A stretch of DNA of 64,000 nucleotides from Diploptera punctata (Eukaryota; Arthropoda; Insecta; Blattodea; Blaberidae). Below are positions 54,965 to 64,000 of this stretch, in pieces. The translations under genes and the position numbers were made by a program. The stretch is taken from the NCBI GenBank assembly GCA_030220185.1, contig JASPKZ010010239.1:3546001-3610000 (forward strand). The letters run 5' to 3'. Below the pieces are notes generated by a model that saw only the letters and a program-made list of their open reading frames with translations, did not search any database and was not told the DNA's origin. Each line of letters begins with the position of its first letter. Position 1 is the first letter of the stretch.

Positions 54965-55899
54965 ACTTCTTCTTCTTCCTTCCAAGTATTAGGCCAAGGC
55001 CTGTTACGATCCTATAGAAAATTTTCCCTCCAGCGTTTCATAGGACGGCCCAGTGATCTTCGTCCTCTTGGTATATAATTATAAACAGCTTTGGGGATCC
55101 GATTTGAACTCATTCTTTCAAGATGGTGTTTCCAATTTAGTTGGTACTGTTTAATATATTCCAAAATTGGCGTAGTCTTAAATTCTTTTAAGATATCGGT
55201 GTTCCTTTTCCGATCCCATCTGGTGTAACCCGCTGTTCTGCGCATGAATCTCATTTCACAAGCCGTTATTCTGCTTTCATGTTGTTTTCTTAGTGTCCAT
55301 GCTTCACTACCATAGGTCAACACTGGTCTAGCCAAAGTGTTATATAAACGTAATCTGGTGTTTTTTTGTACAAGGGATGGTTTCATAACTTGATTAATAA
55401 TTCCTAAACTTTTATTATAACTAGTAATTTTTCCAGGGATATCCTTTTCATCCCAGATAGAGAGATAATATCCAAGATATTTAAATTGATTAGATCTCTC
55501 TAAAATTTTATTCTGGAGACAGATTTTACTTTGTATGGGGTCCTTCCCATGAAATGCCATAATTTTAGTTTTGTTAATTGATATTTCCATATTAAATTTG
55601 GCACCTATTTTTTGTAAATTATAAATTGATCGTTGCAAATCATTTTCGGAAAGTGCCAGAAGAGCTAAATCGTCTGCAAAAAGAATAGCATCGAGTTTGA
55701 GGTTCCTATTGATGGGTATATATCCTCGTTGTGTTTTCCTCCATTCATTTATTAATTTATTCATGTATATAATGAAAAGCACCGGTGAAAGTCCACATCC
55801 CTGTCTTACTCCAGTGTTGATCTTTTCCCAAGAAGATAATTTGCCATCTTGTTTAACAGAGATTTCATTACTAAAAATAAAAAAAATAAGTATTGTCAT
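54965..55899 (-). mobile_element. Family E RTE-like retrotransposon, 5'-truncated
   Basis: The sense 3' end after the coding region is GGAAGGAAGAAGAAGAAG, a (GAA)n tail at about 54966-54985. A short repeat CATTACT lies at 54958-54964 and 55866-55872; if it is the target duplication the element ends at 55865, but 7 bp is weak evidence. Contains the open frame below. Confidence 0.8.
55012..55899 (-). CDS. Family E reverse transcriptase fragment, uninterrupted 295 codons
   Basis: Motif B INTGVRQGCGLSPVLF is at about residues 28-43, motif C ILFADDLALLA at about 72-82, then FNMEISINKTKIMAF, FKYLGYYLSIWDEKD, PVLTYGSEAWTLRKQ (about 192-206), CEMRFMRRTAGYTRWDRKRN, YQLNWKHHLERM and GRRSLGRPMKRWRENF before the stop. 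The endonuclease and RT motifs up to A are lost. The first roughly 11 residues may be flanking DNA. Open but truncated, so not functional. Confidence 0.9.
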   Translation of the reverse strand: MTILIFFIFSNEISVKQDGKLSSWEKINTGVRQGCGLSPVLFIIYMNKLINEWRKTQRGYIPINRNLKLDAILFADDLALLALSENDLQRSIYNLQKIGAKFNMEISINKTKIMAFHGKDPIQSKICLQNKILERSNQFKYLGYYLSIWDEKDIPGKITSYNKSLGIINQVMKPSLVQKNTRLRLYNTLARPVLTYGSEAWTLRKQHESRITACEMRFMRRTAGYTRWDRKRNTDILKEFKTTPILEYIKQYQLNWKHHLERMSSNRIPKAVYNYIPRGRRSLGRPMKRWRENFL

Positions 55900-56347
55900 T
55901 GTTTACAAATAACATAATATAAACAGCAAAATGTCAAAATAATATAACGGGCCTCATATATATACAACATAAGAACTATATTATTACCAATTGATTAATG
56001 AGAAACACGTCATATTATTTACTTTAAAAAATTCAGAGCAGTGACCAAACACTCGCTTCACACCAATGCTGTCTGCTCGACTGACGAAATCGAACGTGTG
56101 TGAACTTAAAGTGAGTGAATTATAATATAAGATGGCTCTGTATTGATTTTGAACTGTTTTTTTCTGGGAATTTTGAGGTATTCCATTTTAGAAACACTAT
56201 TCCATATTTGGTAACTTTCCAATAATGATAATAATAGTAGCAGTAGTAATAACAATAATAAAATATTACAAGAACAATGGAAGCGGACTTCCTTTTGAAA
56301 TTTATTATACAAAATTCGCTTTATAAAATGTATAGTACCGTATGTCC
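55900..56347. other. AT-rich spacer
   Basis: A short AGCAGTAGTAATAACAATAA-like simple-repeat stretch at 56225-56260. Nothing else. Confidence 0.45.
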
Positions 56348-56380
56348 ATCTACTTATACTTACTTACTTATTCACTGGCA

Positions 56381-58036
56381 CTATCGAACCCGTATGTTCA
56401 TGGCCGCGCGGACATAAGCTCTCCATACATCCCTATCCTGAGCTAATCCTTTCCAATCATTCCCTGTATAATCTACTTCCCTCAAATCATAGTTAATGTT
56501 ATTCTCCCACCTCATTCTTGGTCTACCAACTGGGCGTTTTCCCTCTGGCTTTCCTACAAGAAGCTTCCATGCAAGTCTTTCATTCCCCATACGTGCAACA
56601 TGTCCTGCCCATCGCAGTCTACGAGACTTAACTGTTCTTATTATATCTGGCTTCCTATAAAGACCATGTAGTTCGTTGTTATGTAGTCTTCTCCATTCAC
56701 CTGTCTGTTCATCTCTCTTTGGTCCAAAAATTTTCCTAAGTACTTTATTCTCAAATACTTGTAATCTCCTTTCCTCCCTTAAAGTAAGAGTCCATGTTTC
56801 GCACCCATATAATATAACTGGTAGAATAATAGTTTTATATATTTACAGTTTAAAGTTTTTTGAAAGGAGTTGAGACATCAAGAGTCTCTGCAATGCATAA
56901 TAGCACGCATTTCCAGAATTGAGCCTATGTTTAATTTCTTTATGCATCTCATTCCTATTTGTGATTATTGTTCCTAGGTATCTGAATTCGGCCACTTCCT
57001 CAAAATTTCCCTCATTTGTCATTAGCTGTCCATTTCCATTATATAATGAATTTCTACGTGTGACCATATATTTAGTTTTACTGATATTTACTTCCAGTCC
57101 TAATTCCTTAGTGTTACTCAATAGTGTGTGCGTGTTGTCCTTAAGTATCTCCTCGCTATCGGCCAATAGTACCACATCATCAGCATAAACTAATAGCTTA
57201 TTAATACCATTGAGTTGTAAGCTTTCCTTATTCTCTAAAGATTTAATGGCATGCTCTAGTGCAAAATTAAATAGTAGAGGAGATAGTGCATCTCCTTGCT
57301 TCAACCCATTCTGGATTTCAAAAGTGTCCGAAAACTCTTTGCCTACACGCACCCTACTCTTTGTGTCATTTAGACACATTCGTATAAGTCTAACTAACTT
57401 TTTAGGAATTCCGAACTCCAGCAGGATACTATATAACTTCTCCCTCTTAATTGAATCATATGCTTTTTGGAAGTCTACATATAGTTGATGTACAGTACCA
57501 TTATATTCCCATTTCTTTTCTAAAATCTGTCTTATACTAAAAATCTGATCTGTTGTAGACCTGTTTCTTCTAAATGCACATTGATGATCTCCTAGAATGT
57601 CATCAATATAGGGAGTAAGTCTACTTACTAATATATTTGTAAGAATTTTGTACGAAGTTGAAAGTAATGAGATGCCCCTGTAGTCGTTGCAATCAGTTTT
57701 ATCTCCTTTCTTATAAATTGGTACGATAATTGATTCCTTCCATTCATCTGGAAGAGCTTCTTTTTCCCAAATCATACTAAGCAACCAGCGTATCTTGTCC
57801 ATCAATTTTCCTCCCCCTGATTTTATCAGTTCTGCTGGGATCTCATCTGAACCTGATGCTTTATACATCTTCAATTTTTCAATTGCCATTTCAACCTCTA
57901 ATGCATTTGGTTCTGCGACTAGCATTTCTGCTGTCTGTAAATTATCCTCCTCAATGTCCTGTTCTGTATGTACATTTAATAGCTGATTAAAGTAACATTT
58001 CCATCTATTTAATATACTCCTGGAATCTGCAATCAT
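56381..58036 (-). pseudogene. Family B reverse transcriptase, one internal stop
   Basis: One frame from 58036 to 56381 has a single TAA at 56840-56842 (AAA in the copy at 30224), about residue 398. Order: WKCYFNQLLNV, LKMYKASGSDEIPAEL, RGISLLSTSYKILTN, CAFRRNRSTTDQIF, motif A LYVDFQKAYDSIKR, motif B NGLKQGDALSPLLFN (intact QGD), motif C VYADDVVLLAD, NISKTKYMVTRRNS, FRYLGTIITNR. After the stop come YGCETWTLTLREERR, LRWAGHVARMG, GRPRMRWENN and RAAMNIRVR. All catalytic motifs are intact, so a single substitution ended full-length translation. Confidence 0.92.
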
Positions 58037-58189
58037 ATCCCCATTTTCATTCCGAATTATGTTTGTTCTAGCCTGAAACCCTTTCTTCTCTATACTAATT
58101 CCCTGATGATAAATTCTCTAATGTTCCTATTTTTTTGGCGTTCATTTCAAGATCATTCATTAATCTTCTCTCTCAAATATTCTCTCTTT

Positions 58190-58522
58190 TTACTCTTTAG
58201 TAACTTGGTAGTTTTCCCGTCTAATACTACCCAATTGCTCCAAATTTACCTCATTTGGCTCGTGTAACCATTTCATTTTTGCTAGCTTTCTTTTCTTTAC
58301 AATGTCGGCACATTCCTCATCAAACCATTTCTTGTTTTGCCTCTTTTTTAGACAACCAATGCTTTCTGTTGCTGACAATTTAATAGTATCTCTTATAGCC
58401 TCCCATTCTTTATTTATATCAGTTTCTTCTTCGTTTGCCAGATTGTCATCTGAAGTTTCCAGTACTTCAAATCTATTAGCAATTTTGATTTGGTATTCCT
58501 GCCGCATTTCATCATTCTTCAA
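58190..58522 (-). pseudogene. Family B linker between endonuclease and RT
   Basis: 110 codons rich in Lys/Glu with KIANRFEVLETSDDN, INKEWEAIRDTIKLSATES and NKKWFDEECADIVKKRKLA. The WFDEECxxxxxKR pattern is the conserved linker of RTE-like proteins. A further break near 58040-58190 separates it from the RT. Confidence 0.8.
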
Positions 58523-58554
58523 GTTTTTTTAATTCATATTTTACAGAATCATCT

Positions 58555-59238
58555 TTAGCATTTGTTCCTCTCATAAGCGATAGGCGTTGTCTGATTTTCA
58601 CTCTGACCAGATGAATGATCCGAATTGCAGTCTGTCCCTCTAACTGATTTAACATCGATGATGCTACTGTGCCAGCGTTTATCCACTAATACATGATCTA
58701 TCTGGTTCCGAGTTTCTCCATCTGGGGACGTCCAGGTGTATTTATGAATATCCTTATGCTGAAATGTTGTGCTCTTAACAATGAGATTCTTCGATGTGGC
58801 AAATGTGACTAATCTAACCCCGTTGTCGTTACTATCTTCATGAAGACTGAATTTGCCTATTGTTGGTTTGAATATATCCTCCCGCCCCACTTTTGCATTA
58901 AAATCTCCTAAAACAATTTTCATATGAATTCGTGAAAGGCTATCAAATAAGCATTCTAATTCTTCATAGAACTCATCCTTGATCTTGTCATCTTTATCTT
59001 CTGTGGGGGCATGTACATTTACAATTATAAAATCATGTCGTTTACCTTTTAGAATTATGTGTGATATCCAATCACTAACAAACTTAATATATCGGATAGC
59101 GGATAGGATCCTCCTTCTGACTAAAAAACCCATTCCAAATGCAGATCTTTCTGCACCCCCGTAGTATAACGCAAAGCTTCCTGATTTCTGACTACCTTCT
59201 CCTGGCCACCTAACTTCCTGTAAAGCGACTATATCCAA
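58555..59238 (-). pseudogene. Family B APE-type endonuclease
   Basis: 227-codon frame. It starts at the metal-binding Glu motif LQEVRWPG, then GFLVRRRI, FIIVNVHAPTEDKDD, KIVLGDFNAKVG (about residues 112-123), FQHKDIHKYTWTSPDGETRN, QIDHVLVDKRW and GTDCNSDHS (catalytic SDH at the end). All the key APE motifs present are intact. Only the KIGTWN-like beginning is missing by truncation. A frame change just after SDHS (near 58600) disconnects it from the linker at 58190-58522. Confidence 0.9.
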
Positions 59239-59257
59239 GGGCGATTTATCTACTTAT

Positions 59258-60077
59258 GACTAATTTTAATGTGCGAGTGGATCGTCAGTAAATATTACTG
59301 CAAAGCAGATTGAGTTCTAAATGGGTTTTGATGTCCTCGAACACACAATTTGAGTCACCGATGACCTATTTTGTTCTGAATATAGAATGGTGAAATATTC
59401 TTGCTATATATTTATTCATTCTACAGAATATTTTAGATCAAAGGACTGTTGGAGTCTCAGGTACACACTTTGCTGGTAAGTGTGAATCAGTAAAACTTGA
59501 CATATATATTTTATTCCTGTTTGACTCGATTAATGCACGCCCTCATCCAAGACAACACCCATTCCTGGTGGATAATATATTAAATGGTGGAAAGCGAGCT
59601 CCTACACCATATATTCCTTAAAATGTGAATATCCTTCAGGGGATGTTAAATGAAGGGAAGGAACGAGGTAAATCAGTTTTTTGTCGAAATCGACTTTGAT
59701 GTGTCTTTATATTCTCTAAGAGAATCACTATAATTTTAAAAGTGTGAAACAGTAAATGATGCAGTTTAGTCGTGGGTTTATTTACCTACAAAGTTAGTCA
59801 TACAGGTAAGGAAGTACGTATGTTGTACAACTAGAAGTACGTTTTCTTGGTTTCAGGAAAAGTGATTTACTGATTCTTTCCCTGTGCCTTTCAAATACTT
59901 TTTTTTTTGCATGTTTTGTGCAAATGTAATATAGTATTACAACTCCATGGAGAACTATGGTGACACTCATTATAACATCCCATTACTCTCTTTTCAAAAC
60001 CTTCAGTCTCCATATTCTAACATTCATTCCTCTTAAATATTCTTTCAATCATCTAACCATCTAAAATAATATACGTA
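59258..60077. other. Spacer between families B and D
   Basis: No features recognised on either strand. Confidence 0.45.
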
Positions 60078-60107
60078 ATAAATTTAATTCATCATCATCA
60101 TCCGGTA

Positions 60108-60738
60108 TCATGGCAGCTGCCGCCGGCTTCCGGAAACCAAACGCAATTCCTCTCTGTCCATCCATTGATCTTCCTCCATTCCTCTGATATTCATAGCTGC
60201 TTGTATCCCTTCTATCCAAGTTTTCTTCGGTCTTCCTCTCTTCCTCCTTTCCATTAAGATCCATTCCATAACAATTTTAGGCAATCTTTGTTCTGGCATT
60301 CTTTTGACATGGCCATACCACTGTAATCTTTTCTTTCCTATAATGTCTATTATGTCCGGCTCCTCGTCTACACCCATAATTTCCCTTATTTCTTTATTTC
60401 GTATTCTATCCATTCTAGATTTTCCAGCTGATGTTCTTAAAAACATCCATATCTGTACTTAAAATTCTTTTCATTTCCCTGGTAGGAATTTGCCAGACTT
60501 CAGCACCATATGTTAAAATGCTTCGAATTATGGTTTGATATATTTGTAATTTTCGATTTTTTGTAATATTTTTGCTCCACCAAACAGAGTTTAATGCATT
60601 TATTGCTTGTTTTGTTTGTGTGATTCTATTTTTAATTTCCACTGTGTTATCGCCTGAATGGTCTAATTTTTTTCCTAAATAAGTGCATTCAATACTAGGT
60701 TTTAGTTCTTCTCCATTGTTGAAATTTATGTTTTCCAT
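60108..60738 (-). pseudogene. Family D C-terminal region
   Basis: 60415-60738: ECTYLGKKLDHSGDNTVEIK, LNSVWWSKNITK, ILTYGAEVWQIPTRE. 60108-60446: GKSRMDRIRNKEIREIMGV, LQWYGHVKRMPEQRLPK, MERRKRGRPKKTW, MDREELRLVSGSRRQLP. The split occurs near 60430. The C-terminal GSRRQL-like end matches family C's GTGRRQQL, so C and D are sister families. Confidence 0.88.
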
Positions 60739-60776
60739 TTCTGCTGCTATACACAGGTATTTAGTTTTCTCAATGT

Positions 60777-61498
60777 TTATATAAAGTCCCCATTTTCATA
60801 TTCATCTTTTAGTTTTTTAGCCATATATTCTATGTCATCGTGGTCTTGTGCTATTAATACCTGGTCATCTGCAAAATTTAGTGAATATACATGTGTATTT
60901 TGGATGGGTATGCCCATTTTTTGACATTTTTTCCTCCAGTCTCTTAGTACTCTTTCGAGATAAATTTTAAATAGAGTTGGAGATAAACTGCAACCTTGCC
61001 TTACACCTTTTGTAATAGTAAATCCCTTTGTTATATGATTTCCAACTTTTATTTTCGAAATAGATCCTTTATATAATGCTTTTATACCTTCTACTAATTG
61101 TTTGGTAATGTTAGAATTGTCTAAAGTTTCCCATAACATTTTTTGGGGAATACTATCATATGCCTTGGTTAAATCGACAAAACGCAAATGTAAATCTCTG
61201 TTAGTAGCTCTTTTTTTATCATTTGTGTAATGCAAAATATATTATATGTGCATGACCTACCACTCCTAAAACCAGATTGTTCTTCCATTTCTTTATCCTG
61301 GTATTCTATATCAACCATTTTACTTAGTATACGTCCATATATTCTACTTAATGTACTCGTTAGTGATATGCCACTATAATTTTCACATTTTTTCTTGTCT
61401 CCCTTCTTACGTATCGATGTTATAATTGCGACTTTCCACTCTTCTGGCACTTCTTCGCCATTTATTATTTTATTAAACAGTACAGTGATCATTTCCAA
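60777..61498 (-). pseudogene. Family D reverse transcriptase core
   Basis: 61169-61498: VPEEWKVAIITSIRKKGDKK, YSGISLTSTLSRIYGRIL, EEQSGFRSGRSCTYNIF. 60777-61235: motif A LRFVDLTKAYDSIPQ, motif B TKGVRQGCSLSPTLFKIY, motif C LNFADDQVLIAQD. A frameshift near 61200 lies between the FRSGRS and motif A segments. Catalytic motifs are intact. Confidence 0.88.
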
Positions 61499-61676
61499 TA
61501 ACTTCTGACTCCCATTTTTATCAATTCTATAGAAATATTTCCTGGGCCGGCATTACTAGCATTTTTCATTCTCATAATTTCCTTTTTTACAGTATTTATA
61601 TCAATTTAGATTATGTTTCCTGTTTCCATGTCTGATAAATCGTCATTTTCTCCCAAAAATTCTTTTCGGTCCTCTA

Positions 61677-62024
61677 CTAAAAGTTTTTGTAATATTCTTC
61701 CCATTCATGTGTCCCTATTAGGTTGAGATGATTCTTATTTCTATTCGATGATCGTATACTTTTTATAAATTTCCATGATTCAGAACTCTTCTTGCTTCCT
61801 AAATATGTTTGTATTTTTGTATATTTCTTATTCCAAATCTCGTTTCTGTGTTTAGTAACCATTCTTCTCACTTTTGCTTGTGCTTTTTGATATTGTATTT
61901 TGTCATTCTGGTTCTTTGTACTAAGCCATTTTAAAAATAACTGTTTCTTATTCTGTATTTCTTTCTCTATTTTATCGTTCCAAAACAGTGCTGTCCTTCC
62001 TCTATAGTCATCTTTCTCACCCAT
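61677..62024 (-). pseudogene. Family D linker
   Basis: RTALFWNDKIEKEIQNKKQ, FLKWLSTKNQNDKIQYQKA and KHRNEIWNKKY. Basic, helix-prone, matching the WW/WFDEE linker position of family B. The frame breaks on both sides. Confidence 0.7.
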
Positions 62025-62225
62025 GCTTCATAGGCGGCTTCATGAATGCACCTTTTTTAGGTACTGATACATCTCTTCTGTATCTCTGAATTCACTCTGT
62101 GTTAATTTTTTATTCAATCTTTGTTGATATAAATGCTTTACACTTTCGTTTTGTTGGCTTTCTACATTATATTTTCTTTCCGTTTCTGTTCTAACATTTT
62201 CTTATTTTTCTGCGTGGTTGTTTTC

Positions 62226-62990
62226 TTAATTAAGAATGCTAGGAAATACAAATTTTCCAATTACTAATTTATGATCTGTCCCACAACTTGGTCCTCTATA
62301 AGCTCTGACATCTTGTATTTTCAGATTTGAATTTTGTTTTGTAAATATGTAATCGATAATGGATTTTTGATTTAGTGTTGGACGTTCCCGTGTGTATTTA
62401 TGGATATCTTTATGATTGAAAAAGCCATTCCATATGTTTAAAGATGATTGTCTACATAATTCAATTAACCTTTCTCCATTCTCATTTATAAATGTTTTAT
62501 CCAAACTTTCCTACTACTGGATCTCCAAATTTACTTCCTATTCTTCCATTCATGTCTCCCAATAATATCAATTGTTTCCCAGTGCTAATGTTTCCTATTT
62601 CTTCATTAACTTTGTCAAAAAATAAATCATTTTCTAGATTTGTCATCCCATTATCGTTAATTGGTGCGTATATTCCAAAAACTGTTAACTTATAGCTCCA
62701 TATATTCAAATCTAATTTTAAAATTCTTTCATCAATGGCTTCCCAATTTCTTATGGTGCCTTTCCATTTCTTATTAATAAACAATGAAACACCTCTTTTT
62801 GCTCTTTTATGTTTATCTATGCCACTGTAAAGGTGTATATAATTGTCTAATGTTTCATTCCCTGTGTCTTTCTTCTTTGTTTCTGTTAAAATATGTCAAA
62901 TCTAGTTTCATTGTATCTTATTTAATTACTTCCTCCATTTTATTTCTGCAGCTTTGAATATTCCATGTGCCAATTTTCAAAGTCCTTTGT
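62226..62990 (-). pseudogene. Family D APE-type endonuclease
   Basis: The domain begins LKIGTWNIQSCRNKMEEV (about 62940-62990), then, after a frame change near 62885, LTETKKKDTGNE (the Glu motif) and KRGVSLFINKKWK. 62497-62784 has FGIYAPINDNG and LILLGDMNGRIG (GDxN with Met). 62226-62504 has FFNHKDIHKYT, SIIDYIFTKQN and SCGTDHKLVIG (catalytic TDH). Every APE landmark is present, distributed over three frames. Confidence 0.85.
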
Positions 62991-63319
62991 CTTAGCTTTA
63001 ATCGTCCTAGAGTGTTTTCCGAGGCATGATGTTTGGTTTTTTAGCATTTTTTTCTTTTTATGATGAACGAGGAGCTGGCCCGATGCATCATCCCCCAATC
63101 TGGGGGACGGGTAATTTTTGTTCAAGGTTTTCTTCCTCTAGCCTTTAATAGTCCAGTATCTTACTGCAAGGCAGCAGTGCTAGTTTTGGTCCGCCCTGGG
63201 TATTTTATTTCCCCAGTACCCGCCATATCTGGTGAGCATTCCCCTATCCGCCACCTGGGGAGGCGCCCGATGGTAGACTGGCAACTCCACGCGGGATAAA
63301 TTTAATTAAAAGCAAAAAA

Positions 63320-63510
63320 AATTGAAAATAATACTAGCTAAGGGAGCAAATGCTGGTATAAATCTTAATTCCTCCAAAACGATTAGGGTGGTCGATATGC
63401 CGGCACCATAAGACCATGGGAGGAGCCTTGTCTGAAACCTACCTAGGAGACGGTATTTTCGTCCTCCAGAGTAGGAGGCATCGAACTGCAATCTAGTCGC
63501 GTGAAATCTA
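63320..63510 (-). other. GC-richer block, possible 5' UTR of another RTE-like element
   Basis: Read on the minus strand: TTGCAGTTCGATGCCTCCTA, GGAGGACGAAAATACCGTCT, ATGGTCTTATGGTGCCGGCA. It lies just outside the family D target duplication, so it is not part of that copy. It resembles the untranslated leader type I associate with RTE-like elements; unproven. Confidence 0.35.
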
Positions 63511-64000
63511 TATTTTTCTTGATTGTTCTGTAGAGTGGAATCGCTGAATCAAAGTAGTAATTGACTTAATAAATTTAAAGGATTTATTTTTCTTTTTTTA
63601 TTATCACATGCATCACTACAACCGGAATAGGTTTTCGTCTAAACCTTAAATCGAGAAGGACGAATAATACATTGCATATGCTGTAACATTTACGCACGGA
63701 CCCAACATACTAAAAACCATGATAAAATTAGTTACTACTCATAATTTTACAAATAAATGAGAAATGTTATAAATTATAGGATTAGAAATAAGTTTATACC
63801 ATAACTACTTATTTAATTATAAGACTATATCCTCCTATTGTTTTATTGTTATAGTCTATTTCATATGGCCTGAATACAATAGGCCTGTGGGAAGTGGATA
63901 GCAGGCATTAAGGTTACCTTCCGTCATGCTACTACATGTTAATTCGAATTCGTCTACTTTAATTTTTCCATTTTTTATATTACCAACAAGTGGTCGTCTT
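63511..64000. other. AT-rich sequence to window end
   Basis: No supported features. Confidence 0.45.

Larger units (their letters stand above)
56358..59247 (-). mobile_element. Family B RTE-like retrotransposon, nearly complete, 10-bp TSD
   Basis: 2.89 kb between ATCTACTTAT at 56348-56357 and 59248-59257. The sense 3' tail is (GTAA)n. The coding region runs from inside the APE endonuclease (MDIVALQEVRWPG) to the C-terminus. Only a small part of the endonuclease's N-terminus is missing, making this the most complete of six family B copies and a good reference for the others. Confidence 0.95.
60090..63295 (-). mobile_element. Family D RTE-like retrotransposon, full length, 12-bp TSD
   Basis: 3206 bp between ATAAATTTAATT at 60078-60089 and 63296-63307. 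It starts (sense) CCCGCGTGGAGTTGCCAGTC with a GC-rich 5' UTR (about 63000-63295). It contains the whole endonuclease, linker and RT, and ends in (ATG)n at 60090-60101. The 5' UTR carries CGTCCCCCAGATTGGGGGAC, a strong hairpin. The coding region is broken by at least five frameshifts. It is the only LINE here that appears to reach its natural 5' end. Confidence 0.9.

Overview
This window is about 64 kb of AT-rich animal nuclear DNA with no recognisable host gene. It is made of layers of transposable elements. The mix points to an arthropod, most likely a cockroach or termite: many RTE-like non-LTR retrotransposons with microsatellite 3' tails, Penelope-like elements (PLEs), tRNA-derived SINEs, a Tc1 element and long microsatellites. 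The C-terminus of the commonest family (label B) resembles proteins I remember from Periplaneta predictions. The species call is inference only. Letters A-N are my own labels for retrotransposon families.

Layout. 0-9 kb holds truncated 3' ends of families L, B (three copies), A, N, J and G, three SINEs, and a 290-bp palindrome carrying two tRNA-like units. 10.9-14.5 kb is an old RT fragment (I) split by a PLE inverted pair. 14.8-19.8 kb is a roughly 1.25-kb non-coding repeat that received a family F retrotransposon, itself hit by a TA-flanked MITE that contains a second MITE. 23-29.8 kb has a 2.4-kb family A element, fragments of F and G, and two SINEs. 30-35.6 kb is a second copy of the 14.8-19.8 kb repeat, interrupted by B, H and A (the A copy holds an F fragment). 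At 36.2 kb lies a 264-bp palindrome with hammerhead-ribozyme-like cores.

40-45 kb holds an open 358-aa RT fragment (C), twelve 49-bp tandem units, and an unclassified repeat cluster. 49.6-50.6 kb is a diverged minisatellite with higher-order structure. 52.7-54.3 kb is an apparently intact Tc1 element with an open 352-aa DD34E transposase. 55-63.3 kb carries family E, a nearly complete B element and a full-length but frame-broken D element.

Most RT elements can only move, or could only have moved, through their own endonuclease and reverse transcriptase, and most are broken by stops or frameshifts. The Tc1 transposase (52983-54041) and the 5'-truncated C and E frames are the only clean coding regions. 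About 22 of 25 LINE insertions lie on the minus strand while SINEs are evenly split. One reading is that the window is intronic to an unseen plus-strand gene.
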